Source of the DNA: Ceratorhiza oryzae-sativae | Taxonomy: Eukaryota; Basidiomycota; Agaricomycetes; Cantharellales; Ceratobasidiaceae | Direction: 5' to 3' | Assembly (NCBI GenBank): GCA_030998015.1 | Contig: JARWMV010000016.1 | Location: 186,001 to 250,000, forward strand | Length of the DNA: 64,000 nucleotides | In this document: positions 45,964 to 57,885 of the stretch, piece after piece | Numbering within the stretch: the first letter of the stretch is position 1 | Layout of the letters: the number at the start of each line of letters is the position of its first letter | Translations under genes and position numbers: made by a program | The notes under the pieces: model-generated | The model's input: the letters and a program-made list of their open reading frames with translations, nothing else | Database searches by the model: none | What the model was told of the DNA's origin: nothing

Positions 45964-47760
45964 ATGACTACCACTCAAGAAGAGCGCCGCCCTTTGCTCG
46001 TGTCGGAACCCCCCTCTGTTGCCTATGACGGAGAGCGGCAACAGGAGGATGCCGAGGTGACACCACTACCAATGAAGCAGATTTCCATTCTGCTGTTGAT
46101 GCAATTGGCAGAACCAATTGCGTCGACAGTCATATAGTAAGTTTGAATCTCGTGCCATGTTTATATGCTGAATTCACAATGCCCCAACAGCCCCTTTATC
46201 GCAGAGCTTGTCAATAACACAGGGGTCACTGGAGGAGACTCAAGTAAAATTGGGTACTATGCGGGTCTCATAGTCAGTCTTCGTGCTACTCCTCAGTCAG
46301 ATTTGTGCAAATATTTTATTTTAGGAATCTATATTCTTCTTTACGGAGGGGCTCTTTGTTCTTCAATACGGACGCATTTCGGATCGCATTGGGCGACGAC
46401 CAGTTCTTCTATTCGGCATGTTCGGGCTCACTATTTCAATTTTCTGCTTTGGGCTTAGCAAAACATTTGGTGGTCTCGTATTCACACGGGCATTATCCGG
46501 AGCGCTAAACGTAAGCAACCTCGGCGGGATGAATGGATGAACCTAAACATTGGTATAGGGAAACATCGGAGTTTCAAAGAGTATGCTTGGAGAGTTGACG
46601 GACGATACCAACCAAGCTCAATGTCAGTGCGGTACCTTTGGATAACAGGTATTCGGAAATTGATGACATACTCAGGCTTTGCATATATGCCCATTGTTTG
46701 GGCTGCTGGGTGTACACTCGGACCATTTATTGGTGGGACATTGGCCCACCCCGCGGCGCTTGTACCAAGGCTTTTCGATACCCCATTCTGGAACGAGTAC
46801 CCCTACTTTCTACCCTGCCTTGTGGCAGCCATATTTACAGCCAGCGTGCTCGTTTATTCCGCGTTCTCACTCGAAGAGGTACGAGTTTCACTACATGGAT
46901 TCGGAGGAACATGTTTATGAGGCCATGTTGCAGACGCTTCACAAGCACGCTGAAGCAAAGCCAGGCATAACTGAATCTGGTGATGATGCCATCATTCCCT
47001 CGAATTGCCCGCAGACCCCGTCGATTCGATCTGTTCTGACTAGACGGGCCGGTATTGCAATCTTGAACTATGGCTTTCTAGCATTCATTGACATTGGATA
47101 CATGGGTATCATCGTGTGTCCTATTTTAGTCGTTCTATGAGTAGCGCTAAATGAATACGTTTCCAGCCGTGATGCTAGCGGCATCTATTGAAGGCGGAGG
47201 CCTCGGGCTGACTGCACGTGCGATCGGCCTTGTCCTGGGGCTTCAGGGAATCGTGACTGGTATCATTCCTATATTCTGTTTCGCCCCACTGCACAAGAGA
47301 TTCGGAACAAAGCGAACCTATATCTTCGGTTTGGTGGGATATATTTTCCTGCTCTTTTCCCTGCCGGTTATGAATGCCCTGGCACGTCATGGTATGAGGA
47401 ATGTCGTGTGGTTCGTTTTGGGCCTCCATCTCCTTTTTTCATGCCAGGCGTTTATTTCGTTTAGTGAGCTGGCGTATAATCTCTGCTGATTATTCAAGCT
47501 AATCCAGAAATAGGTTGTATCATGATGTTTATCACTTCTGCTGCGCCGTCTCGATCTTCGCTCGGTACGCTCAACGGCATATCCCAGACTACAATTAGCG
47601 CAATCCGGGCCATCGGACCAGCCACTGCTACATCCTTGTTTGGTTTTCTGTCGAAAAGCAGATACTCGGTGGCTGGTTTGTATATGCGGTGCTCATCGGG
47701 GTAAATCTGGGGGGCCTCGTGGCAGCGATGTGGCTCAAGGATGAAAAGCGGGCTCATTAA
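45964..47760 (+). CDS. MFS transporter, DHA1-type (ZIFL1-like), copy 3 (one apparent frameshift near the end)
   Basis: The ATG at 45964 starts MTTTQEERRPLL. The exons follow the same plan as copy 2: PFIAELVNNTGVTGGDSSKI, FFFTEGLFVLQYGRISDRIGRR with the MFS signature, GNIGVSKSM, LGPFIGGTLAHPA, RRAGIAILNYGFLAFIDIGY, LAASIEGGGLGLTARAIG and SSLGTLNGISQTTIS. Near 47640 one base is missing: the open frame runs to an early stop, while the shifted frame gives the family sequence FSVEKQILGGWFVYAVLIG and the usual end WLKDEKRAH at 47760. If real, the last membrane helix would be replaced. Similar single-base breaks in conserved genes of this window favour an error. Confidence 0.87.
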
Positions 47761-48749
47761 GAGCGATCGTAAACATGCATGTTTCAGATAGGCCTGTTCT
47801 TAGGACAGCCGATATAATCGAGTAGATTGTTTGTTTCAGCTGCTTTTGTTTCGGAAGCGATGTGGCGCACGATCATCAGAAGCTCATGGGCAGCGAATGT
47901 TTAGGCATGACGATAGGCCCGTGACGGAGATGACGTAGCTCGAGGGGTCAGATTGCACCATTCGTACTTCGAGTAGCGAATGATCAGAGCGAGGCTCACC
48001 GAACAGTGTAGGACAGGCACGAGTCGTATGGCGTTGCAATCGAAGATCAGCGCGCCCGGATATCATCTCCGCTGGTCCTATCTAACGTGAATCAGACCAG
48101 TTTCAGCATTCGAACTTGCGTGGTCGGGGGGTACCATCGCATGCCTCGAGATATCAGATGGGGTTCTGCACCCCCACGCGGTCTGGGCCTGGTCGAGTGC
48201 TGCAGGGCGGCTGTTTTCCCGGCGCTTCGGCTATTTACGGCGGTGTTTGATGGCCGACTGACCGTCTGTGGGGTCTTGTTTGTGCCGAGCGAGGACTTCA
48301 GCGTTGGCTCTCCGTTTAGCCGGGTGATCCAGGCGCCCAGGATGTGACATGAATACACTCGTTGAGCAAGCGAGAAGGCTCGGAGACGATCTGAAGATCG
48401 CGCTCGTCGTGACCGAGGTGCGGCGGCGGCGCTGTGCGACGGTCGTGTGAGCTCGGATGGCGGGGGTCCGGAAGCAGTGGCGCAGGCGGAGATGCCAGCA
48501 CAGCCACAGCCGATCTGCGGCGGCGCTGATCCGGGCCTGTTCCGGCACTGTTCCGGCGCTGTTCCGGCGCGATGGGTGATGACGTACAATTGGCCATGAG
48601 CCGAGCGCCTATGCCTGTTCTGGGGGTCCAGAAACATTCGACTCGTGTTGCTCTAGATTTTTCGATCCGCCCGAGAAGATCCCAGGGGCTATAAGAGGCT
48701 GTCTCGGGCGCTGCGAGCCTCAGTCCCGAGCCTGCCAGTCCGCCGTGAC
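47761..48749. other. Gene-free stretch, GC-rich in its right half
   Basis: About 1 kb between MFS copies 3 and 4. The right half (about 48090-48740) is clearly richer in GC than the flanks and contains a short tandem repeat of the TGTTCCGGC type at about 48538-48570. Open frames here look like by-products of GC richness; none shows a recognisable domain. Confidence 0.45.
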
Positions 48750-50511
48750 ATGCCCACTGCGCCCGTCGAAGCAGTCCCCAGCTTGCACGCACCTCTCGAC
48801 GACGACGAACATGCCCCCCTCCTGCCCCGCCCGCTCGAGCGCAAGTCCCCCACGCCGCTCCCCACTCAGCTTTTCGTGATCCTGTTCCTTTGCCTCGCCG
48901 AGCCAATCACCAGCTCGGTCATCTAGTGAGTCCCCGACTCTGGTGTCTGTCTGCCTAACCCCGCCCCAGCCCCTTCATTACAGAGCTCGTCGCAACTCTC
49001 GGCGTCACCAACGGCGACGACACCAAAATCGGGTACTACGCGGGTCTCATCGTAAGTCACACGCCAGATAATTCGCCGCACCCGACTCACCTCGCTTCCG
49101 CCAGGAATCCATCTTTTTCCTCACCCAAACTTGTCTTATCCTTCAGTACGGTCGGCTCTCGGACCGCATGGGCCGTCGTCCCGTCGTCCTCATCGGACTG
49201 TTCGGCCTCGCCCTCAGCAGCACGTCCTTTGGCCTCGCCAAAACATTCACTGGGCTAGTCATTGCCCGGGCCCTCAGCGGCGCCTTGAACGTAAGTCGTG
49301 TTTTCGTCAAGACGTCAATCACCCATCCTCAGCGGTTCTTCTCAGGGCAACGCCGGTGTGATCAAATCCATGGTATGTGAAATTACCGACGAGACAAATC
49401 GTGCCCAGTCTTTTGCCCTGTTGTCCGTCACTTGGTCGGTCGGAAGCACACTCGGTCCCCTCATCGGAGGCTTGCTCGCCCACCCTGCACAGCATCTCCC
49501 CTCTGTGTTTGCCCACCCCATTTGGAAATCCATCCCGTTCCCGACGACAATCGGGTTTTGGAGCGAGTACCCATACTTTTTATCCTGCTTTGCCGCGGCT
49601 GGAGTCGCCATAACAGCATGGTGTATAGCCTTGATATTTTTGCGAGAGGTGAGCCATTCGATACTCGGCTTGCGTGAAATTGATTCATCCTGGTCTAGAC
49701 GCTCCCGGCCAAACGAATCCACCTCGTGCGCAGAGCAACAGCAGAGTATGGCTCTATCGCCTGGGACGCCGAGACCCCGGCGCAGCCCGAAGAGACCGTT
49801 CCTTGCGGGCTGCGCGAGGTACTGACCCCTCGAGTTGGATGGGCAATCGCAAGTTTCGTCCTGCTTGCAATGGTCGACATTGCGTGGATCGTACTACAGG
49901 TATGCCCTGCCGATCTGTGTTTAATTTAAACTCTCATTTATGATGGCCGACAGCCTCTTGTATTCGCCACCCAACCTGGTCTTGGCGGCCTCGGCTTGAC
50001 TCCCGCTAATATTGGATTTATTCTCGGCATCCAGGGGCTCTTTAGCAGTATATTCCAAGCCACGGCGTTTTCCCGACTTCACGCCCGCTTTGGTGCAATT
50101 CGCATATTCCGCACAGCTCTTGCCTGTTATGCAGGACTATTCTTGACATTTGCCATCATGATCAACGTTAGCGGGGTTTGGGTCTGGGCCGTGATGGGTC
50201 TCCACATGGCCATGGCCTGCGTTGCTAGCCTTGGTTTCAGTACGTCCTCTTGTAGCGTTTTCTGAACATCCATTGACGCAGAGACCACAGGCACCACGTT
50301 CCTTTTCGTCACATCTTCCGCACCCTCGCCCGCCCTGCTCGGTACCACAAACGGCCTTGCTCAAACAACCTGTAGCCTCATTCGTGTATTTGGTCCCGCG
50401 GGCGCTGCAAGCTTGTTCGCCCTCAGCTCTGGGGGTACCATGGTCTATTGGGTCTGCCTCGGTTTTGTCGGGTTGACACTCTGTGTCAGTTTCGGGTTGG
50501 TCGACGAGTAA
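48750..50511 (+). CDS. MFS transporter, DHA1-type, copy 4 (divergent)
   Basis: The ATG at 48750-48752 opens an N-terminus with HAPLLPRPLERKSPTPLP. Exons read PFITELVATLGVTNGDDTKI, SIFFLTQTCLILQYGRLSDR and MGRRPVVLIGLFGLAL (MFS signature), GNAGVIKSMVCEITDETN, then a larger exon without the intron found in the other copies at ETNQAQ. The second half has LREVLTPRVGWAIASFVLLA, FATQPGLGGLGLTPANIG and ALLGTTNGLAQTT. It stops at 50509-50511 and is intact. The sequence is more distant and its 5' part more GC-rich than copies 1-3, so it is an older member of the family. It converges on a Zn2Cys6 gene 288 bp away. Confidence 0.9.
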
Positions 50512-50799
50512 AAATAGAGAGCATAGGGCTCTTAGATACGTATGTGATCCTTGATTTTGTTGGTTGCACACATGTGCTCTTGCTGTCTGGACTTGCTCGG
50601 TGTTGTATGTATGTATTGCGAATGCTATCACTGTTCTGGATCTTTTGAATGACAAATCAAACACGAATTACAAAATCTGGATAGAAAATTCGAAAGCGAG
50701 ACAAGACGGTAGATAGGGACTAGTAATACAACGTTCATCCACTCTAAGGAACAAAAAAACTGAACCGAATTCCTTGAAACTAGACGACTGCTAGACAGG

Positions 50800-53104
50800 C
50801 TACACAATTCCCGAAATCACAGTGAACGCGCACCGTAGATCCATCCACACTGCCGGTCGGCATTCTGAGTCGACGCGAGCCCATAATTCGTCCAAAGCCA
50901 AGATGGTTTCGAATCCACACGATCCGGGCTGCTGACATTCGCGCAGAGTGGACATTCGATTTCGGATGAGCTGACGATCTTGTGGGCGCTGGGAAGCGAC
51001 ACCCGACTACCAAATCGAACCATTAGGAGGTTGTGAGGATGATACAACCCTGACGGGACTCACCACAATCATTGGCAACATCATAAACGCAACGGGTGTA
51101 CGTCCAGGCTTGGTACCTTCCAGCAATCGGATAAATCCTCTCTGGGCCTTTTCCACTCGATTGTCCCTAGCATCTGCGCCACTTAGGCCCTGGGCTCTTT
51201 TCAGCAAAGCAAATCGGAGCAAACTGGTTTTACTCACCATGTATAAATATATATACAGCGCTTGCCTCCATGCCTCCTGTACAGCGAGCCTGACGACGGA
51301 GAGATATGGATCCGAGGACGCACTAATGACTGGCCGAAAGTCTTTGATCTTGCGCTCGATTCCTGCCACAATTTGGGCATCCACATGAGGTGCAAAGTCG
51401 ACACGTAACGTATTCATCTCCGCGAGGAGCAAAAGATACTGGTCGGGTATACCGTGCAACCATTGGAGGCCGGCATCATCGCTGTCTCTGAAACCAGCGT
51501 AGAGCTCTGGTATACAATACGTTTCGTAACGAAATTGCATCGGCAAGACCAAGGCCGTACTTATGATGATATCCAGGGCTGGGAAGTGGCGAATGGCTAG
51601 GTCTGGATGAACTAGCCTGGATGGCAAATCGATTGGAGCGCCCAGGGGTTCAGGGGATGCGCGCTGATAGACTGGGACTGCTTCACGAATTAGTGACAAA
51701 TTGGATGCCAACGAGCTTGAGAGAAATTGAACTGAGAGGACCTATAACGAATTTGGTGAGATTCGGGTGATGTCGCCTTTCATAAGCCTCACCTCAAAGA
51801 CGGCGTCCAGAGCATCTATAGCCTCGCGTGGTTCGTGTGTAACAAGGGCCTGGCTATTAGTTGCGAGGGCTATAGTGTGTTGGGCCGGGTGCGAAGGATG
51901 GAGATTGCAGGCAACACATCGGCGGCCATTGCTGAGCTCTTGCTCAATGATTGCATGACATTTGCCATCAATGTCAATGTCCATCGTGAATCCTCAGATC
52001 GGTGGAACCGGATCGTCAGCCAATCCCTTGCCTTTGTAGCCATCTTTAGGGGCTCAAACAGCATCCGTGTCATCCATCTCGAGTCTGGGTGTCGTGAGCA
52101 CAGAGCTGAGTGTGGATGATAAAACATACGCACAGCTGTGTAATACAAACGGTAGGGTGTTGCTCGGCGTATTCCGGTCCAGTTTCGGCGTACTACAAAC
52201 TATCTCCGCCACCCCTTCGGGGTCTGATTCCTCGCTAGTCGCAGAATCCCCGTCCTCTGTATCAGGCGAGGGCCATGTTGACCCATGTGAGCTTGGCGGC
52301 GTGTGGTAGGGGGTATGGGGAAAGAAGCAGGTTCATTGGCTTCTCCAAGGCTAAACAAGGCTTGAAACAGGCTGGCTTGGCCGGCGGTCATACTCCTCGT
52401 ATTACTCGAGCAAGCGCTTAGTGAGCTGACAGAACCCAAGTGACCAGTGATCGCCTCGGGGGAACGCAATACTGGGTCTGGGTACTGCTGCGTGTGCGAA
52501 GGGCCGGGTATAGAGTTTGTGGGTTCGTTTGGTTGCTGTCCCGAGGGCGATATGGTGCCGCTCATATCCCACCAGCCGCTGGTCACGGATTGCGATTGAG
52601 GGTTATATAAATTCAGCCCATTATCGGAAAGGAACGAAAAGTCAAGTGGCTCATCCGGAGCGGCTGAATGGGGGGCAGGGTCTCCAGGAAAGTGAGGTGC
52701 CAAGCCCCGCCACAAGCCGCCCGTGGGAGCAGGAGGCATATGTCGCGGGGGCTGGTCCGACTGAGAGATCGGGGTTGATGGATGAGAGGAAGGAGTTGAA
52801 GGTGGTAGAGTGCTGGCTTTGAGCTGTCGAGAAGGGCCTGCAATGGCAGATGTTGACTTGGCAGGACGAGAAATGGGTTTAGGCGGCGATCGTTTGGACT
52901 TGTCGTCCCGTTCATCTAGATAAGAGTATCCGAGACATTCCATGCCTGCTTTCGTGCATCGCTCGCACACTGGACGCGTCTCGTCACATTTTTTTCGCCT
53001 GAACAGACCATTTAGCAAATGGGAAAGAGCGCTAATGCACCTGGTTCGCACCTGTTTTTACACGTCAAGCACCCAGTCTTGGATCGAACTCGGCCAGTCG
53101 ACAT
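50800..53104 (-). CDS. Zn2Cys6 fungal-type transcription factor (one probable frame break)
   Basis: Exon 1 (53052-53104) starts MSTGRVRSKTGCLTCKNR and joins across a 53-nt intron to RRKKCDETRPVCERCTKAGM, completing the six-cysteine zinc cluster that binds CGG-type DNA sites. A long Ser/Pro-rich linker follows. The middle region holds LFEPLKMATKARDWLTIRF and SRWTLTLMANVM, then the C-terminal part reads QFLSSSLASNLSLIREAVP, LQWLHGIPDQYLLLLAEMN and PQDRQLIRNRMSTLRECQQP and stops at 50800-50802. This is the plan of the basidiomycete fungal-specific transcription-factor family. The last intron is 51007-51063. Between about 52290 and 52360 the frame changes without a clear intron; exon structure from 51.7 to 52.3 kb is tentative. 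Target genes are unknown; the nearest is MFS copy 4. Confidence 0.82.
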
Positions 53105-54331
53105 GAGTAAAAAGCTAATTCACTTGGTAGAGGGAGGTGCCCGAAGTAGACGCCAGTGGGGTCTGGTTTGATTAGTTTCTCGACTTAACAACCTTCGCCG
53201 GCCGTGAGCGTCGTCACCAGCCCTTGACGCCACGTGATCATCGAAACACATCAATCAAAAAAAACTGAATCATCCGGCTCTTGGAGCTCCGGATCTTTGG
53301 TTGATGTCAGCCTAAGTTAAACGGGTAAAGGTGTGGCTCAACGGAGTGCTCGGTACTTGGACACAGGTCTCATATGCGTCAAAATTTTCTAGCAAGACCG
53401 AGACTGGTCGTTCGCCTTCCTTGCCCATCCCCGCGTTTGCTACCAAACCCCCTAGTTGCTGGGCTCCCTCCCAGCTTGCAGGCTATACTGTCGGAGTCTG
53501 CTTATCGTCGTGGCAGAGCATCGAACGAATCTGTATGTAATTGAAAGATAATTGAGCTCACCTGGGTTTGATTGACTCATTATTCCCATTAGGCAAATGC
53601 CAGACCTGTAACAAGCCAGACGTTTATCTAGTTAATTCAGAGGGTTGGTGGGATAGTGTATATCACATCTGGCTTACTCAAGAATCTGGGCTACTATCAT
53701 CTGTCGGACAGGCATCCCAACGGTTCATAAGGAAACACCCTGTGGATCGGCTGGATGGACAACACACTCGATAGGCAATGGATTCGTGAAAAGAGCAAAT
53801 AGGAATAACCAAACATATGAAACCGATAGACGTTTCTCGATGTGCTTCCTCGAAGCTGATCTTGAGGCTGTCTTTTGTCTTCGGTAACCAGTCGTTTGAG
53901 TGTTTGAAAGACACCAACGCAAAAAGAGCCTGCTAGTGAGTGTCGCTAAACGATCAAGTAGATGATAGTGATACACACCGCCGAACAGCTTTCAAAAGTC
54001 TTCCGAAGAGAATGGATGGTCGAATGCATATCATAGTGGGTGGGGCATTATTGGGTCAGCGGTCCAAGGACTTCAACCAAAAGGGGTAGAATCCGGAATA
54101 ATTTAGGCACGTGTCCAATTTATCTCTCGTTGGGAGCGCCACTTATGTTGAAGCAGCAGGTCTCTCCGAACACAGCCACCCCCGGCTCAGCATTCCAAGG
54201 TAACCCAAACAGAACCAGGTCCAATCGTATGCTACGCCATAGTTTATTTGACAGCTCAAATCTATGACAATGTTACGGACAAAGGTTGAGAAAAAGATAG
54301 TTTAATTCTGATATACATATATTTGGACCGA
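53105..54331. other. Gene-free stretch
   Basis: About 1.2 kb upstream of the Zn2Cys6 gene and downstream of RPN2. Short open frames occur at 53331-53774 on the plus strand, without domain or family resemblance. No RNA gene or repeat was recognised. Confidence 0.4.
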
Positions 54332-57300
54332 TCATGACCCAAAGTTATACTATCCGAGCCAAGGCACCTCCGTCAGTACGGTCCGGTATTGAAAAAAATT
54401 AGGATCCGCTCACCTGAACAGGCGGAGGTGGTGCTGCCTCATCCTCTCCTGTTTGGGCTGGAGCGCTTGCCTCGGCGGATACCGGCTCAGGAGCGGGTGC
54501 GCCAAATGGCTCGATCCAGGTCACCTCCTTGCCCTCCTCTCTATCCAAAAGCATTACGATACCTCCACCGCCTCGTCCGACGGGTCGCACGGGCTGGAAT
54601 CTTCCTTCTGGTGGGAATGTGATGAACTGTATTTGAGCGGGTGTAACTCGAGAGAGGTTCGAGAGGGTTTCAGAGGTTGGTGCACGTTTGGGGGTCGGCG
54701 TAGCGGCTTGTTCTTGTTGGGTTTCGACAGGTGTAGGATCATCAACTTTCATGTCGGTATCCTGAGACTTTCTCTGCAGGTGAATCGTCCTATTGATAGC
54801 AATTAGTCAGGCAAAAGTAGGAGTAGTCAGAATGCGACCTACTGTATCCATCTGCTCATCCGACTTTTCCTCTCCTTCTCCTTCGTCTTCTCGCGGGCTT
54901 TGGCCTTGGCTGTTGTGGATAATACCGCAGTAGCAACCTTTTCGACAGTCTCCTTGGTTGGAGGTTTTATTGGTGCTGGGTATGCGAACAGTGACGGTCG
55001 GACATTCGAGATGAATTCAAAAGCCGGTGTCTAGCAGCCGATGAGATATCAAGGCCCTTGGTTACACTTGGGATGACGCACCTTGAGTTCCGCGGTAAGA
55101 CCAATGATTCCAGTCGGCTCGAATGCTAAGCATGCGCAATGCGCCAAAGGATACCAGTACCAAAACTGGCAGAATAGCACCATTCCAACGATGGCGTTCA
55201 TATTTCCGCTTCCCGTTCTACTCATGAGCGATATGCTAACATTCCGCCCACCAGCATCAATAAAGCCTTGCCCAAGGGCCGCACCAAACCTTGCCATCGG
55301 GTCCTCATGCTTGTCCGAGATGATTTTATGATAGAGCGCTCGCGTCGTGGAGAGAGATGGGGAAGAGGCCTCGGATTGTTGGACGAGGATCATACCGAGA
55401 GATATGAAGGCACCTTGGCGGACGAAATCGACGGGGTCTTTGGTCATCGGTTGTAAAAGATCAATTGCGTCTTGAAGACCCGTTCCCGCGCAGGCAAGCC
55501 CAAGAGCTAATGTAGCGCCACACCTAAAACAACATAAGCCCCGAACAGAAACGGTGACAGCGGCTTTACCTGACATGGGGGTTATAACTCTCACTCAAAA
55601 GCTGAACTATCCTGGGAACCTGAGAAGGACTCTTGAAGAGGAGAAAGGCAAGTGCCGTGACTGCCGCCCTTCTCACATCATCCGATGTATCAGAAACGGC
55701 GACGTGAAGAAGTTTCCTGACAGCACGCGAGTCTCCTGTCCCGGCGTAAGCCAGTGCAAGGGTGTAGACGCCACCATATCGGAGCAACGGGTCCTGGACA
55801 GGAAATATCAGCCTCCGACACAAACCACATATGCGCTAGAATACTTTTTCTTTGAGCGCAACCTCGATGACATGATCGGCCGATTCTTGGCGTCCATAAT
55901 AAAGGAATGCGACACCAATAGCCAAGCCACGAATAATCTTCTCATGCTGTGTCTCGTGGGCATAAGTGAGCATCTCCTCGGTGGCCTTTGCAGAGCCCGA
56001 GCCAAGCATAACGAGGCCCATAGCATAGGCTGCTGCCTCGGAAGCCACGGCGCTGTCGGTAAAGAGAATTTCCTTCAAATCTTCGTAGGCGTCTTTCGTA
56101 ACACAACAGCGTAAGCAGAAACACTTCGTAAATTGAAATTAAGAACTGACCTTCTGAGCGACTCGACATTGCAGCAATTCCCAAGCCCAAGGCAGCGCCG
56201 TGTTGCACGACCTCTCCGCCCGCGGCTTGTCTAACCTTCTCCCGCAAAAACGACTCGACGTCACTGCCTCTTCCTGCGTGCACGAGTCCTAGTGCAAAGA
56301 GAGCACCTCCCTCACTGTACGGACTGGATCCTGCGCCGGTTGTTGCACCAGGCAGATACGGTCCCAACAAGTCCATGGCTTGGGTGACGTTCCCCTTGTG
56401 GATCACACCAAACGCTCCGGTTGCACTAAACTTGGACCAATTGCTGGCACGACCGAGCCAGTCAAGATTATTTTGCAGGAAGATGTCGCTCGTTGTCCCA
56501 GCGTGCATAAATGCGTTGCTTAGAGTCAAGGCGGTATGATACACACTGGATCTGTGCTCAAGAGCCTCCTTGGTGTTCTTCAGAATGAGCAGGTCGACCT
56601 TGTTGTTCCGCTGCAAAAAGTCAAGCTTGAGTCGAATCGAATCGGCACCAGAGAGAATCTGACGAATGACCGCATAGTTCTCCGTCGAGGGCAAGGAGTT
56701 GGAGACGAGGCGGAGGAAGTCCTGGGTGCATCCTTCGACAAGATCAAACGCAAGCTGACAAGCAAGCAGACGGTTCGTTTTGTCGTCGCTCTCGATGAGC
56801 TTTTGGAACAAGGGCGTAGTGACAGACGGCGTTTCGAGCGCAACATGAAGGCGGGTGAGGGCGAGAGTATACTGAGCGCCAGGTTTGGGAAGGGGGAAGA
56901 GTGGGCAGAGGTGGTGCAAGACTCGGTTTCGGGTCGCCAAATTGAATCCAACGTCGAGGACCGCATCCATTGCGTATGACAGGAGGTCCGTGTCGTGCGT
57001 GTGCTCGAAAACTCGGGTGACGATATCCAATCGGGAAGACTCGAGGGCAATTCCCAATGCCTGACGAACATCCCCGCCCTCGATCGAAGCGGAAAATATG
57101 CGCTCGATGATCGCTCGCAGCCGGGGGTCGATCTTGTCGGAGTCGGCCCCAGAATTGGGCAGAGTGGAAGGGTCGGTGGTGGAGGCGAACGCAACTCGTT
57201 GGTCGATGTACCTGTCGATCGCATTGGCTGCGTGATGCGTGAGCTTGGATCGTCGCGGCGAAGAAGCTGACGTACAGACAATGGTCTCAACGTACTCGTC

Positions 57301-57658
57301 CGAGGCCTCCGACTTGCGCTCCGCCTCAAACGACGTGCCGGCCCGCAACGCAAAGGACAAGGCATCGTCGTATTGGCCGAGACAGTAGTAGACCTTGCTG
57401 GCGACGAGTGCAGCAGCCTCGCGCGTCTGGGGCGGGAGGTCCTGCGACTCGGAGACGGCTTCGCTGCGGGCACGGGCGATGAGCAGGGCCCGACGGCGAC
57501 GCGTGTGCTTACATCGTGGATATGTCCTCCGAAATCTCCGCCCAAAAGTCAGGCACGAGCACGTTCAGTTTCGCGATCGCATGCTGCTTCAGCACCGGCT
57601 CGGGCTCTGCCAGCAGCGCGAGAACACCGCTCGCAGACGTCTGCCGCTGCGCAACCAT
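54332..57658 (-). CDS. RPN2: 26S proteasome regulatory subunit RPN2 (PSMD1)
   Basis: The ATG at 57656-57658 gives [20 protein letters not shown], then ISEDIST joins across an intron to [20 protein letters not shown]. The long middle exons carry the proteasome/cyclosome repeats that build the RPN2 toroid: [93 protein letters not shown] and [18 protein letters not shown]. The C-terminal part has [18 protein letters not shown], a Lys/Glu-rich stretch and [18 protein letters not shown]. The protein is a scaffold of the 19S lid-base interface and binds RPN13 through its tail. The last few codons after an intron at about 54343-54416 are tentative. Length is near 1000 residues, normal for the family. 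Confidence 0.95.
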
Positions 57659-57885
57659 GTCGAGGATCAGTTCCAAGGCGTGAACGCGTCAGCTCCAATG
57701 ACCCTGATTATCTAACACGCATCGGGCGCTTACTCGGCCTGTATGCACACACCATTGCTAGTACCACGGCATTCATTCAATGTACAGCGCCCTCTGGTTT
57801 CTCCACGCAGCCAACACAATGTGAAGAATAGGAATAACTCCAAAACCAAGTCTATTTGTCGGCTTCGTCGGCCACTCTGCAGGTC

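Noticed and set aside
48316..48906. Minus-strand open frames in the GC-rich island
   Set aside because: They overlap the MFS copy 4 start in antisense and are typical of GC-rich DNA with few stop codons.
43658..53104. Secondary-metabolite gene cluster
   Set aside because: It has transporters and a regulator but no synthase, oxidase or other core enzyme.
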